From Lucinisca nassula (taxonomy: Eukaryota; Mollusca; Bivalvia; Lucinida; Lucinidae), in contig OY757011.1 in assembly GCA_963580285.1 (NCBI GenBank), positions 121,737,846-121,801,845 of the forward strand: 64,000 nt of DNA, given 5' to 3'. Both the position numbers and the translations under genes were made by a program. The first letter of the stretch is position 1; each line of letters starts with the position of its first letter. Of the stretch, positions 1 to 10,497 are shown piece by piece. The notes under the pieces are model-generated. The model made no database searches and was not told where the DNA came from. It saw nothing but the letters and a program-made list of their open reading frames with translations.

Positions 1-194
1 TAAACCTGCAAGCTATGCGTTATCTACTAAGGTAGATAATTGAAGGTAGGAGTTGCTGGCCGTAACACTCTCCCTCTTCACGAAGTCATCATTTGTGATG
101 ATGCAAGCTTATACTGATCCCTGGCAAGCCCTAATCTTATGAACTGCAAGTAGTCACAAGGGAAAGAAGCATAGGTGAAAAAAAAATCCTACCT

Positions 195-262
195 ATGGTG
201 TGATTGGAACCCAAGCTGCTCAGCCTAAAAGTCCAATGCTCTAGCCACTGACACAATTGTCA
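195..262 (-). repeat. tRNA-like SINE head (degenerate)
   Basis: Read on the - strand this stretch has a tRNA-like order: an A-box-like CAGTGGCTAGAGCA, an anticodon-arm-like stretch and a B-box-like GGGTTCCAATC. The usual acceptor-stem pairing is not evident, so a SINE head is more likely than a working tRNA. The flanks (27-60 and 296-345) share an imperfect direct repeat containing GATAATTGAAGGTA, perhaps the edges of a larger old element. The rest of 1-461 shows nothing else I can name. Confidence 0.4.
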
Positions 263-461
263 GAGATTGGTTATAATCCTATACTCTTTGTGTAATCTAC
301 TAATATAGATAATTGAAGGTATGGGTTTCTGGTATTAACAATAGGTGTGCAAGGTTTCTGCTTTGGACCCCAACAGTATTATTAAGAAGTTGTGGTATAC
401 TTTTCTTAAAGGTGTATCCATAAGCCTTAACCATTAAACTGCCAGTCATATACTTACATTT

Positions 462-1199
462 TTATGACCCCACCACAAAGTGGGGAGGGGCATATAGTTT
501 GGTACTTACGTCTGTATGTCACACTTTGTAGTACTATTCGTGTCTCCGCAACTCCTTCAACAGTTTTGATGCAGAGCATTGAACCTTGCAACACAGCTCA
601 GACATTCATTGAACATATGCATAGAGGAAACAGGATTACGATCCAGACTCTGTTTGCAGAATTATTCGCCTTCGAAACACTTAAACATTTTGGCTATATG
701 TGTAGCATTTAGAAGAGGTTAAACAGTACTGTTCGTGTCTTCGCAACTCCTACAGTATTTGATGCAGGACATTGAAACTTGCAACACAGTTCAGACATCC
801 ATTGAACATGTGTATAAAGGAAACATGATTCTGATCTATCCCTTTATTGCAGAATTATGTCCCCTTGAACAACTTGAACATTTTGGCAATATGTGTAGCA
901 TAGGATGTAAATAGTACTGCTTGTGTCTCCAAAACTCCTCTTGCAGTATTTGATGCAGGACACTGAAACTTGCAACACAGTTCAGACATGCATTGAATAT
1001 GTGCATAAAGGAAATAGGATTCCAATCCAGCCCTTATTGCAGAATTATGTCCCCTTGAACAACTGAAACATTTTGGCCATATGTTCCAGTTTCTTGTTTA
1101 GTTAGAATGTGTGCCTGTCTACTGCATATGTCAAACAAATTACTCATCTAGTGTTGGGCATATGGTGGGGGCATTCATCACCTTTAGTGATTGCCTAGT
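462..1199 (+). mobile_element. HINE-like element A with about 190-bp internal repeats
   Basis: The left end carries ATGACCCCACC and the right end GGTGGGGGCAT (about 1157-1169), an imperfect subterminal inverted pair. The right end is followed by a small hairpin (TCACC TTT AGTGA type) and a CTAGTTT terminus. Between them are about three copies of a unit of roughly 190 bp that starts near ACTGTTCGTGTCTCC, contains GCAACACAGTTCAGACAT and ends near GGCAATATGTGTAGCAT. This is the layout known for Helentron-associated interspersed elements (HINEs). No protein is encoded; the 82-codon open frame at 464-712 is simply the first repeat unit. Confidence 0.6.
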
Positions 1200-1390
1200 T
1201 TATCTTAAAATGATTAAGAATTCAAAATTGCCATTTGCTCTAAAATTTATATGGTGTTATAGGGCTTAATACACTGCTAACAGTGAAACACAACTTTGAG
1301 AGCTTTTCACAATGTATTTCTGTTTTGCACAGAATTTCAGTATTTTCGTGGATTGCATACAGCCTATTGCCCATCATCAGTAAAACAAAC

Positions 1391-1659
1391 TTTAAGAGGT
1401 ATTTAAGGGAAATGGGAACACCTGGCTGATTTTTCCGTTATTTTTCAAAGGGAGACAACTTTCGGAACTTCCTGTTCGCTTTTCTATAAGCTCTGTCCCA
1501 TGGAAAAAGGGGACAACTCTTAAAGAAAAGAATTTGCTCCTCAATAGCAAATTCTTTCCTTTTTTAAGAGTTGACCACTATTGACATGGGAGAAAAAAAC
1601 ACTTTCGCAAGAGTTGCCTCCCCTGAAGGTGTACCCATTCCCCTTTAAGAGGTATTTAA
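1391..1659. mobile_element. palindromic MITE flanked by 16-bp direct repeats
   Basis: A 237-bp body (1407-1643) with inverted ends close to GGGAATGGGNACACCT and a central hairpin of the type AAAGAATTTGCTCC ... AGCAAATTCTTTCC. It is flanked by two identical 16-bp copies of TTTAAGAGGTATTTAA (1391-1406 and 1644-1659), probably a target duplication. A related hairpin lies at 58240-58290. Confidence 0.6.
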
Positions 1660-1840
1660 CGAGCTACATGTTTGGGATCACAAGTTTGGTTTATTGGGGA
1701 TGGCATAGATTCTAGTTATGCAATGTTTTGATTTGGCCATGTCCAGCTGATCTTTCTGTGGCATTCTGTACAGTAATAATTTCACTATAGTATATAAAAA
1801 AAGAAAAAAGTTGTTGTTACCCATTAGAACAGTGTGTAGA

Positions 1841-2068
1841 TTAACCCTTTTTGTACCAAATGGAATCTTCCTCCTTATATATAGCAGGAGTCCATTTCAA
1901 AATTTAAGGGTGACAGGCTGTGTTTCTTCAAAATTTATTTTGAAAATGGCTGAACTTTTTGCTAATAGTGTAGGCCCTGATCAGACACCTACAGACGCGG
2001 TGTCTGATCTGGGTCTGCACTGTTTGCCAGGGTACCCGTTTTGGGGTTTCTGGTACTAAATGGGTTAA
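1841..2068 (+). mobile_element. piggyBac-like MITE (type 1)
   Basis: It starts TTAACCC and ends GGGTTAA, with terminal inverted repeats running into TTTGTACCAAAT / GTACTAAATGGG. The centre holds an imperfect palindrome around CCCTGATCAGACACC ... GGTGTCTGATCTGGG. TTAA ends are typical of piggyBac-derived MITEs. Other copies are at 6449, 13277 and 24727. Confidence 0.65.
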
Positions 2069-2234
2069 ATAGCCATAAGTTTTAAATCAATCCAGAAAAA
2101 ATGGAGATTGCCTCCCTTCTTTTTAAGATTCATGGAAACAGACAGATTTATATAAAAGAACCCTTATGGTTAACTTATAAAATTAAACAGAAATCATCAT
2201 ATAAAATTGTTGTAGTGATAGGAGAATAAGGTTG

Positions 2235-2300
2235 GTTGTTCAAAATTAACCGTAGCATAAGTTAACATGTCATTAAAACCTTGATCATTCAGAATGCATA
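2235..2300. repeat. fragment of the CCAGTTGTTCAAA foldback MITE
   Basis: The stretch TTGTTCAAAATTAAC ... AAGTTAACATGTCATTAAAACCTTGATCA matches one arm of the foldback MITE seen complete at 26705-26947. The central hairpin and the other arm are missing. Confidence 0.45.
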
Positions 2301-2380
2301 TCACATTTTTTTTTTAGCAAAACACAACTGTCACAGTTATTAAAATAGTTAATATTTAATATTTAGACCACTAATTAGTT

Positions 2381-3137
2381 TATTATGTACACCCACCAGA
2401 GGGGAGGGGAACATTGTTTTTCGTGCAGATCCCGTTTGCGTCGGCGTCCACATCGACGTCGGCATAGCCTGTTTGAAGCTGTATATCTCCTGATCCTATG
2501 GATGGAGTCTGACCAAACTTGCATAGTTACATCATTAGGATGTGGGAAAACAGTCATTAGGTTATGATGACCTTGACCTCATTTTCAAGGTCACAGTCCC
2601 CTAAAAACAGTCATTTTTGGGCCAAAAATGGCTTGTCCGCACTCTATCTTATTAACAAATAGATTAATTCTAGTCAAACTTGGTACTATATATCATTACA
2701 ACATACCGCATATTTGATTAGATTTTGGTGACCTTGACCTTTTTTTTCAAGGTCATATGACCCCCAAAACAGTCAATTTTGGGTCAAAAATGGCTTTTCT
2801 GCATGCTAAGGTCAAGGGATCCCTAAACCTGTTCTTCTTGGACCAAAAAATGGCTTATCTGTACCCTACATCATTTAAGAATTGATGAATGTTGGTCAAA
2901 CTTATACAATGTTTAATTACAGTCTGCCAAATTTGATTATATTCTGGAGATCTTAACTTTTTAATGACAGATTTTTTTTTAAGGTAACAAGCTCTTGAAA
3001 ACTGTCAGTTTTTGGCCAGAAATGGCTTGTTTGCAGCTTACATTTTGGTTACCTTAACCTAGTTATTAAAGTCAAATTGGTGTTTAAGATATATTTATGA
3101 GGGGGGACATTGTTTTCCCCTGAAAACATTTCTAGTT
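2381..3137 (+). mobile_element. HINE-like element B (family shared with element E)
   Basis: The right end is clear: GGGGGGACAT, then a short hairpin (GTTTTC CCCT GAAAAC) and TTCTAGTT. The left end near 2381 (TATGTACACCCACC) is less exact. The 5' zone has GTCGGCGTCC and ACGTCGGC motifs. The inside has diverged tandem units containing the pair TGACCTTGACC ... TTCAAGGTCA (first at 2568-2593) and TTGTCCGCACTCTATC. The same unit occurs in element E at 15637-16880. It is non-coding. Confidence 0.55.
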
Positions 3138-3143
3138 AAGCTA

Positions 3144-3383
3144 ATGGGCCCCGTCAAGCGATTTTGGTACTTATGGCCTATACGAGCAGCGAAGGTTCAG
3201 GCGAGCCTGCGCATCCGCGCAGTCTCGCCAGAACCTTCGCTGCTCGCTCATACAAGCAGTGAATCAAGAGGAACTTTCAGACAGAAAGCCATATCCCTGG
3301 CCCCTCTGAATGGCTGGGCATGCTCAGTTAAAATTTGTCATGACGGAATGCTCGAAGACCCCAATTCGCTTGGCGGGGCTCTA
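3144..3383 (+). mobile_element. GC-rich MITE, copy 1
   Basis: Inverted ends of the form GCCCCGTCAAGCGATTTTGG at the left and its complement near 3360-3380 at the right bound about 240 bp. Inside lies a strong palindrome, GAGCAGCGAAGGTTC ... GAACCTTCGCTGCTC (about 3184-3247). The 83-codon open frame across it recurs in the second copy at 14664 only because the DNA is repeated. Confidence 0.6.
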
Positions 3384-3683
3384 ATGATGCTTTGAACAAT
3401 TTGGTCCTTATCATTCCTGTACTGTCTTAAAACAGGTAAGCTTGGCATGGCCATTTCTGTAATCATAGAGTCTCATATTATCCACTGCAAATTTTTCTAA
3501 TATTTTTGTTCTGGCTTTGATTTTAAGCAAGTGTGACCTCCATTTGTTTGTCTGACTGTCTTTTCATTTTCATTAGTGTCTTATGACTTTTAACCAATGG
3601 ATATACTTCAGAAGGTTACTCTCATACAAAGTGGCAAGTCTTTTCATTAAGACCAGGAAAGCCACTTCCTGTTTCTCAATGCT

Positions 3684-3915
3684 AACACAATGCTAACCAC
3701 AGTGGCTTCAGTCAGTCTGGTGGCTTCAGTCTGGTGACCCAGAGGATGTGGGTTTGACCCTTACCATGCCTGGCAACATTATTTCATGGATATCTGACAC
3801 TCTACCTCAATGGGCATGTGCATTGTACCAGCTAACCCCATATAAGCCTGCCTAGAAAAAAGAGTGCTTAGATAGGCTATTAGGCTCATCACGGCCTTTA
3901 AACTCTAAATTGTCT
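3684..3915 (+). repeat. old copy of the tRNA-headed SINE (family B)
   Basis: The block has a B-box-like GTGGGTTTGACCC, then GGCAACATTATTTC, then TTGTACCAGCTAAC ... ATAAGCCTGCC. This is the same order as the SINE family B fragments at 18398 and 63625, but diverged. Confidence 0.45.
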
Positions 3916-4129
3916 CCCTTGGAAATATGGTAGCTGCCAGGCTGAAAACTTTAACAAACTTTACTTGTTTCATGATCCAACAAGGTGTTCCAAAGGTGCA
4001 GACGGAATTGCAGACAGTGTAGACTGATCAGACTGTTTGGCACTGATTGCTTTGGCCTCTCTGTCCCAATACTTAGGATCAGTAATTGTGTCAGTTTATC
4101 CTCAGATTTGTCTCGCTGAACCAAAACAT

Positions 4130-4285
4130 GCCCTACCTATGCAGATAAGATGGCTTCTGAACAAGCCATCTTAGCAGTATCTATGCACACGATTTGACAT
4201 TCAGTTTGTGAATTTGGAGGAATAAATCAAGTAATCTGATTGGTTGAATGTAAAAAATGGATGTGGCTAAGTTTATTTTTTCAGT
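4130..4285 (-). repeat. piggyBac-like MITE type 2, degraded
   Basis: Diverged match to the type 2 MITE: central AGATGGCTTCTGAACAAGCCATCT palindrome followed by CATTCAGTTTGTGAATTTG, AATCTGATTGGTTG and GGATGTGGCTAAG. The ends are not preserved. Confidence 0.45.
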
Positions 4286-4439
4286 AGGACAAGATTTAAA
4301 TGTAGCATTTAGTGGTAGGATATTTCAAAACACTTGAATGATCTGCAATTGCCAGACTTGGTAACCTCCTCACTAAACTGGCTTCATTGGATTCATGTCT
4401 TGACTTTCATGTACATTTTACAACATAAATTGTTAAGCT

Positions 4440-5040
4440 GTATTATGTTGAATAAATTATATAAGCAGCACCCAATTTGACTTCGATTTTTTTTGTTTGA
4501 ATTGAGGTTTAACGTTCTCATCAACACTGTAAAGGTCATTTTGGAGACATTGCTTCCAATTTTGTGGGACTTTTACCCAACATTGAGATATAATGACATC
4601 TCAAGCCCTGCCGCCCAATGAAACCAATAGGGTTTATAAGCATGGACGGTCAGACTCGCACCGCTTTGCCTGGGCAGGCTTAGATCCTCTAAGCGGTTTA
4701 CAGTACTCATGTGTGGGTCGGTTTCAGCGCTTCGTGTCATTTCATCTCAATGTCGGGTAAAAGTCCCACAAAATTGGAACCATAGTCTCCAAAATGACCT
4801 TTACAGTGTTGACGGGGACGTTAAACCTCAAATCAAACAAATCTGCACGGAAGCAACATGCAGCCCATCTATTTCTTCAAGCCCCAATGGGCGGGGACCG
4901 TTTTGACTTTGATCCAATCAGATTACTTGACATAATTTTTTCTCAACTGAATGACAAAACATGAAGCTCCTTATCAGATGGTCTCTTCAAAAGCCAGATG
5001 GCTTCTTCAGATTGCTTCTTCTGAAGCCAGTAAAGAAGTG
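4440..5040 (+). repeat. degraded type 2 MITE split by a SINE insertion
   Basis: The left piece (4440-4486, TGTTGAATAAATT ... CCCAATTTGACTTCGAT) and the right piece (from about 4904, TTTGATCCAATCAGATTACTTG, then a run of GCTTCTTCAG motifs) together match the type 2 MITE. The SINE at 4487-4903 sits between them, with a near-duplicate TTTGACTTCGAT / TTTGACTTTGAT at its edges. Confidence 0.45.
4487..4903 (-). repeat. SINE family A, antisense, with an opposite-strand SINE fragment inside
   Basis: The outer copy reads antisense, from TTTGAATTGAGGTTTAACGT to GCCCCAATGGGCGGGG. In the middle, at about 4738-4848, sits a sense-strand piece of the same family's 3' half, from TCATTTCATCTCAATGTCGG to AAACCTCAAATCAAAC. 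After it the outer copy resumes at GGAAGCAACATGCAGCCC. A near-duplicate of about 12 bp flanks the outer copy. Confidence 0.75.
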
Positions 5041-5211
5041 ATCTGATCTTGATGTACACCATTTGCAAATGAACAGCACCAGGGATCAAATGTTTTCCTT
5101 TAAGAGTAGCCACGTTGTTAGAAAGGAAGCAAACCATTGTTTTACAAGAGTAAGAAAAAATTTCAATTGTCTCGATTGACATCAGACAAACCAGACAATT
5201 CAAGCATGTTT

Positions 5212-5950
5212 TTTTTTATCCCCTCGCAACAACGTTGCGAATGGGGATATAGCATCGGTGCCGTGCGTCCGTGTGTTAGTGTGTGTGTCTGTGTGTGTGT
5301 CTGTCCGGAACCTTGTGAGCAGGATAGAAGACACAGTATTCATCATAGAAGCATCAAACCTTCCACAAATGTTCACCATGTACAGAGGATGAACCCTATT
5401 GAATTTCAAGGTCAGGGGTCAAAGGTCAAGGTCACAATGGACTTGACCTTGAAAACCTTGTGAGCAGGATAGAAGACACAGTATTCATCGTAGAAGCATC
5501 AAACCTTCCACAAATGTTCACCATGTACAGAGGATGAACCCTATTGAATTTCAAGGTCAGGGGTCAAAGGTCAAGGTCACAATGGACTTGACCTTGAAAA
5601 CCTTGTGAGCAGGATAGAAGACACAGTATTCATCGTAGAAGCTTCAAACCTTCCACAAATGTTCACCATGTACAGAGGATGAACCCTATTGAATTTCAAG
5701 GTCAGGGGTCAAAGGTCAAGGTCACAATGGACTTGACTTTGAAAACCTTGTGAGCAGGATAGATGACACAGTATTCATCGTAGAAGCATCAAACCTTCCA
5801 CAAATGTTCACCATGTACAGGTGATGAACCCTATTGAATTTCAAGGTCAGGGTCAAAGGTCAAGGTCACAATTGTCTAACATATTCAGATTGGATTTTCA
5901 TGTTAATGAATGGTATGCAGTTGCGAGGGGATGCTACGCTTGTGTTGCCT
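5212..5950 (+). mobile_element. HINE-like element C with four 145-bp units
   Basis: The left end ATCCCCTCGCAAC is matched in inverted form by GTTGCGAGGGGAT near 5920-5933. A GTGCGTCCGTGTG zone and a GTGT-rich run follow the left end. Four tandem units of about 145 bp start near 5310, 5452, 5598 and 5744 (AACCTTGTGAGCAGGATAGA). Each contains TTCAAGGTCAGGGGTCAAAG followed by GTCAAGGTCA. The open frames across it are repeat units, not genes. Confidence 0.65.
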
Positions 5951-6089
5951 TGTTTTTCACAGCCCTGTTCAAATTATGCTTGGGCTTAAAATACAACAAA
6001 GCAGCTTGTGCTCTGGATAAGGATGGCTAGTGAGAAGTTCAAGGGATGATTTTTCCTCATTTGTTACTAAAACATACATTGTGGGTACT

Positions 6090-6452
6090 CGTTAGCCCTT
6101 GTCCTGCTGAATAAATTAATTTTGCCACACCCATTTCTAACTACAGTAAAACCTGTCTTAGCGGCCACCTCTATTAAGCAACCAACCTGTCTTAAGCAAG
6201 CAGGCATTCAGTTCCCCAAAAAGGCAAATGCGTTAAATTGCACCTGTATTAAGCAAGCACCTGTCTTAAGCAAGCACATTTTGGTTATCCCTTTGGTGCT
6301 TGCTTAATACAGGTTGGACTGTATTAACCAATCAAGTTTCTTGATACATGTATATTTATTCAGTTCACAAACTGAATGACTGTGTAGATCCTGATCTTCA
6401 GAAGCCATCTGATATGGATCTATACTGTTTGCAAAGGTAGAGGTCATGTTAA
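6090..6452 (+). mobile_element. piggyBac-like MITE type 2, interrupted by a mariner-like MITE
   Basis: The left part (TTGTCCTGCTGAATAAATT ... CACACCCATTTCTAAC) and the right part (AACCAATCAAG ... AGAAGCCATCTGATATGG ... GCAAAGGTAGAGG) are the two portions of a type 2 MITE. The insertion at 6144-6321 separates them. The right end shares its TTAA with the neighbouring type 1 MITE at 6449. Confidence 0.55.
6144..6321. mobile_element. mariner-like MITE with TA duplication
   Basis: The ends are CAGTAAAACCTGTCTTA and, inverted, TAATACAGGTTGGACTG. TA flanks both sides (6142-6143 and 6322-6323). The inside is a series of CCTGTCTTAAGCAAGCA repeats. It is non-coding. Confidence 0.65.
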
Positions 6453-6662
6453 CCCATTTAGTAACAGAAGCCCCAAAATGGTACCCTGGCAAACAGTGCA
6501 GGCCCAGTTCTGCGGCGTCTGATCAGGGCCTCCTCTGTTTGCTAAAAGTTAAGTCATTTTCCAAATGAATTTTGATGAAAACACAACCTGACACCCCTTA
6601 ATTTTGAAATGAACTCCTGCTATATATAAAGAGGAAGATTCCGTTTGGTACAAAAAGGGTTA
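6449..6662 (-). mobile_element. piggyBac-like MITE (type 1)
   Basis: Reverse orientation copy, from TTAACCCATTTAGTAACAG to TTTGGTACAAAAAGGGTTAA. The central CCAGTTCTGCGGCGTCTGATC region is the family palindrome, shortened. Confidence 0.65.
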
Positions 6663-6813
6663 AGCATGACAAGGGTTAGAGAGAAATAAGAAAAAGTACT
6701 CAAACATTATCTTTGTTACACGTCCTTATATGGGGCTATTCCATGCATTCTTGCTCACTCTGTTCCTTTTATGCTTATAAGCTTGACATGTTCTGTTTTC
6801 TTAATTGTGGGTA

Positions 6814-7026
6814 TTAACCCTTCTCTTGCTGAATATTCAGTTTCACCACACCCATTTCTGACTTTGAACCAATCAGATTACTTGATGTAATTTTTTCCTA
6901 CAAATTCATAAATTGAATGTCAAACAGTGTAGATCCTGATCAAATGTTTTCTTCAGAAGCCATCTGATCTGGATCTACACTGTTTCCAAAGATAGGGGTT
7001 GTGGTGAACAGCAAGATAAGGGTTAA
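6814..7026 (+). mobile_element. piggyBac-like MITE (type 2), complete
   Basis: It runs from TTAACCCTTCTCTTGCTG to CAGCAAGATAAGGGTTAA, so the ends are a good inverted repeat with TTAA outside. The inside has AACCAATCAGATTACTTGATG and the palindrome GTGTAGATCCTGATC ... GATCTGGATCTACAC. Confidence 0.7.
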
Positions 7027-7159
7027 TAGCATATTTGTTGGAGGGATAACAATCTTGTGGGGTCTTATTATGCATGTATATTATAATATTGATGCAATAA
7101 ATATTTTGTCATGTTTAAAAATATGTGTAAAAACATTACATGTAATCTGTAATCTGACA

Positions 7160-7439
7160 GCCCCCACCTATCGGGGCTTGAAGAACTAAATGGGCTGCAT
7201 GATACTTTCACGCAGAGCTGAATCTGACCCGCACACAAGAACTGGTAAACTGGTTAGAGGATCTAATCCTGCCCAGGCAAAGCGGTGCGCACAAGTCGGA
7301 CTGTCCATGCTTATAAACCCTATTGGTTTCATTTGGTGACAGGGCTTGAGATGTCATTTCATCATACTGTCAGGTAAAAGTCCCACAATATTGCCTTTAC
7401 AGTGTTGATGGGGACGTTAAACCTCAAATCAAACAAATC
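7160..7439 (+). repeat. SINE family A, sense
   Basis: Starts CCCCCACCTATCGGGGCTTG and ends ACGTTAAACCTCAAATCAAA. A short deletion removes part of the CAAAATTGGAAGCA segment. No clear target duplication. Confidence 0.8.
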
Positions 7440-7539
7440 AAAATAATTAAGATTTTATGCTTGCGGAATAATTGTATTTTTCAGTTTTACAATGAGGTTA
7501 CATTTAGTTTCTGTTTATTAATCACTTGAGATATATATA

Positions 7540-9126
7540 CTAATCAAAGTTTGATAGGGATAACTTTTTTAATGCAAAATAATTTTTGGATAAATTAATC
7601 AGTTGAATCCAAATTTAATACATAATGATAGAAAACATACCCTTCACAATGACTAATGATTAATTTTGTCAACTGGCACTGCATTCAAGCGTGACAACAA
7701 CAGCCGTCTTGGCACCCACAAAATTTGCCAGAATATAAAGGGATTTGGACAATTGATTTTTCACAAATTTCCAAATTTGTTTAGACAAACGTGCCTAATA
7801 ATGTGTATGGCGTCCACGGGCATCAGTTAAAGCACGATATCGCCTGCGCATGCTTGTAATCAGAGTCTGTATCCGGTTTTGTGGAATCAGCCTTCATTCA
7901 GCAACCAATGCATCTTTGAGCTCCTGTAAAGTCCTCGGCTGCACAGGTCGGGCTGAAACATCACGCTGTAGCATGTCCCACGCATGCTCAATTGGATTAA
8001 AGTCCGGTGATCGAGCAGGCCAGTCTATACGAACGATAGTCTCATGTTCCAGATAGGCATCAGTGACGTGGGCACGGTGCAGGCGGGCATTATCTTCCAT
8101 GAGAATAAAGTCCGGGCCGATAGCATCTGCATAATTTTTTATGGTCTCACAAACTGATCAAGAATCTCATTATGTGTACGGTACCTCACTGCCATTAACG
8201 TTTTTTTAACGACACACAAGTCAGTTTTACCATTCACGCTTACCCCAGCCAAAACCATGACTGATCCCTTTCCATAGAGATCATGCTCTGCTACATTCAA
8301 GTCATCGAATCGCTCTTTAGACATTCACCACACTAATTGACATTTATCAGTGAAGTCTAGACAGAATCTGGACTCATCAGTAAACAGTACTGGCATCCAG
8401 TCACAAACCTTCCACATGACGTGAGTTCTGGCAAAGTCCAACCGGTCTTGCACGTGCTGTCTCGTCAATGGAACACGTACAGCAGCATCCTGGCATCAAG
8501 TCCGAACTAGCGGAGCCCGTTTCTGACAGTTTGTATAGAAATTCGTACTGCAGTTCCGTTCCTAAGCTCGTTATGCAGACGCATAGTGTTCAGGAACCGT
8601 TAACGTTGAGACTGCATCAACAAAAAACGGTCCCGATATTGATATGTAGCCCTTTCTCGACCTCCGCCGTGCCTGTGTGAAGGATTTCCGTGGGTAAGAT
8701 GCCGACTCCACATTCGGGAAACCACGCTCTGAGACGCATTCAGAATCTCAGCAACACGACGTTGAGAGACGCCAGATTCCAACAATCCGACGTCACAATT
8801 CATTTCTTAGGGGCTCAGACGGTCTCTTAATTGTCCCCTAGGCATTTAAGAGTTTCACAAATCAAATGAAACCCTTTTTACGCTTAGTAAACTAGCACTG
8901 ACACGTTTGATTTTCTGTTGGAATGCAGTGTTACGCAACATTTTGGGGGCACATGAATTCATTTGCGAAGTGTGAGAAGTGTGCAATTTTATGGGTACTG
9001 CATCGCACATGATTTCTGCTTAAGATATTTATCAATATATGGAGTACAAATTCTGTCAAGAAATTTTAAATTTTCATTGCAAAATTTGGTATATAAATAG
9101 TGATCCCTATCAAACTTTGAGTAGTA
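7540..9126 (-). mobile_element. Tc1-like DNA transposon, dead copy
   Basis: The two ends are inverted repeats around ATCAAAGTTTGATAGGGAT (left, about 7543-7561) and ATCCCTATCAAACTTTGAG (right, about 9103-9121), with A/T-rich edges that allow a TA duplication. The span of about 1.6 kb is normal for Tc1 elements. The interior carries a broken transposase on the - strand. Stretches between the gene remnant and the ends are AT-rich and non-coding. Confidence 0.8.
7850..8845 (-). pseudogene. Tc1-like transposase pseudogene
   Basis: Read on the - strand, the N-terminal part starts MPRGQLRDRLSP at 8845, typical of this family, but stops at once. A later frame (to 8600) holds a helix-turn-helix-like block with SGVSQRRVAEILNASQS. 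The middle (8324-8139) has HDLYGKGSVMVLAGVSVNGK. The C-terminal block (8100-7894) has DNARLHRAHVTDAYL and WPARSPDFNPIEHAWD, which covers the second and third acidic residues of the DDE triad in this family. Several stops and frame changes separate the blocks, so no full protein can be made. It is useful as a family marker only. Confidence 0.85.
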
Positions 9127-9337
9127 TAGTATATTAGAACCCTTCATATCACCAGATCAGTAGGCATAACAGGGATTACATTCCTATCTTCTGTAAGATA
9201 AAGGTATGTTGTGTGTTCTCATTAGAATTGCCTCATTGAGGTGATATAATGTGATTCTTATGAGTAACCACAGCATGTCCTTTCTGTATAAAATAATAAT
9301 AAAAAAAACAAAACATTATCCTAAAGATATGGGATTT

Positions 9338-9618
9338 TGTTCATTTGAAATGAGAGTTTTGTTCACGTCAACACTATTTAGTTCATTTTGGATATGTTAC
9401 TTCCAGTTTTGTGGGACTTTTACCCGACATTCAGATGAAATGACATCTCAAGCCCTGCCACCCAAACAAACCAATAGGGTTTATATGCACTCACACCACT
9501 TTGCCTGGGCAGGTTTAGACCTTAGCGGTTTACCAGTACTCATGTACGGCTGGTTTCAGCTGTGCGTGGAAGCATCATGCAGACCAATCTTTTTCTCAAA
9601 GCCCTGATGGGCTGGGGT
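9338..9618 (-). repeat. SINE family A, antisense
   Basis: Diverged antisense copy, from GAGAGTTTTGTTCACGTCAA through TTGTGGGACTTTTACCCGAC to AGCCCTGATGGGCTGGGG. The A-rich tail side lies at the left. Confidence 0.75.
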
Positions 9619-9849
9619 GGGATATGGGTATCTGGAGGTATAGGAAGACTTTGATATGTCCATGGTGAATCGGTGTTAGAACCATAAATTTTCAGTGTTT
9701 ACCTAAAAACAAGTTAATTTCATGTTGTGCAGCTCATTTACTTTGTATCCAAAGAACAAAAGCTCTGGTTAATCATTTAAACCTGTCAAGAAAAGGTGTG
9801 ATTAGGTTAATACAGACTTTGAATGACCTTAATATTGTTAAGTAGGCCA

Positions 9850-10066
9850 TTAACCAATTGCATGTGGGGAAACCCCTAAATGAGTACCTTGGCAAACAGT
9901 GCAGGCCCAGATCAGCAGCAGAATGCAGTGTCTGATCAAGGCCTGCACTATTTGCTAACAAAATTTTCCGTCAGAAACAGCAACAAATAACCATGACACC
10001 CCTTATATGATAAATGGACTTATCCAACATATAGCAATGGAAGAGTCCACTTAGTATACAATGGGT
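9850..10066 (+). mobile_element. piggyBac-like MITE (type 3)
   Basis: It starts TTAACCAATTGCATG and ends ATACAATGGGTAA. The inside has CTTGGCAAACAGTGCAGGC, a palindrome around a GATCAGGCC core, and ACTTATCCAACATATAGCAA near the right end. Sister copies are at 14340, 19762 and 60073. Confidence 0.6.
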
Positions 10067-10170
10067 AAAACTCAAAAACTAACAATTTAACAAACAAAAC
10101 CAGCTTTGCAAAACAACTCTCATGCTCAGTTTCCAGTGATCCTTTACTGTTTGCTTACTGAACACACAGG

Positions 10171-10471
10171 CGGCCCCTGCCCATAGGGGCTTGAAGAAAT
10201 AGATGGGCTGTATGATACTTCCACGCAGAGCTGATACTGACCATCACACGAGTACTGGTAAACTGCTTAGAGGATCTAAGCCTGCTCAGGCAAAGCGGTG
10301 CGAGTCGGTCCGTCCATGCTTATAAACCCTGTTGGTTTCATTGGGCAACAGGGCTTGAGATGTCATTTCATCTCAATGTCGGGTAAAAGTCCAACAAAAT
10401 TGAAAGCAGCGCCTCCAGAATTACCTATACAGTGTTGATGGGGACATTAAACCTCAAATCAAACAAAACAA
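10171..10471 (+). repeat. SINE family A, sense, with perfect 15-bp target duplication
   Basis: It runs from CGGCCCCTGCCCATAGGGGC to AAACCTCAAATCAAACAAAA. TACTGAACACACAGG occurs immediately before it (10156-10170) and again just after it (10472-10486). This direct repeat marks the limits and the CAAA-type 3' tail gives the orientation. Confidence 0.9.
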
Positions 10472-10497
10472 TACTGAACACACAGGATTTATTTTTT

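Noticed and set aside
3144..3395. 83-codon frame whose protein recurs at 14664-14942
   Set aside because: The similarity comes from two copies of a palindromic MITE; there is no start context, splice support or protein family.
3415..3440. Possible splice donor AACAGGTAAG as an extra HID1 exon
   Set aside because: The upstream sequence is MITE-derived and no HID1-like peptide or acceptor goes with it.
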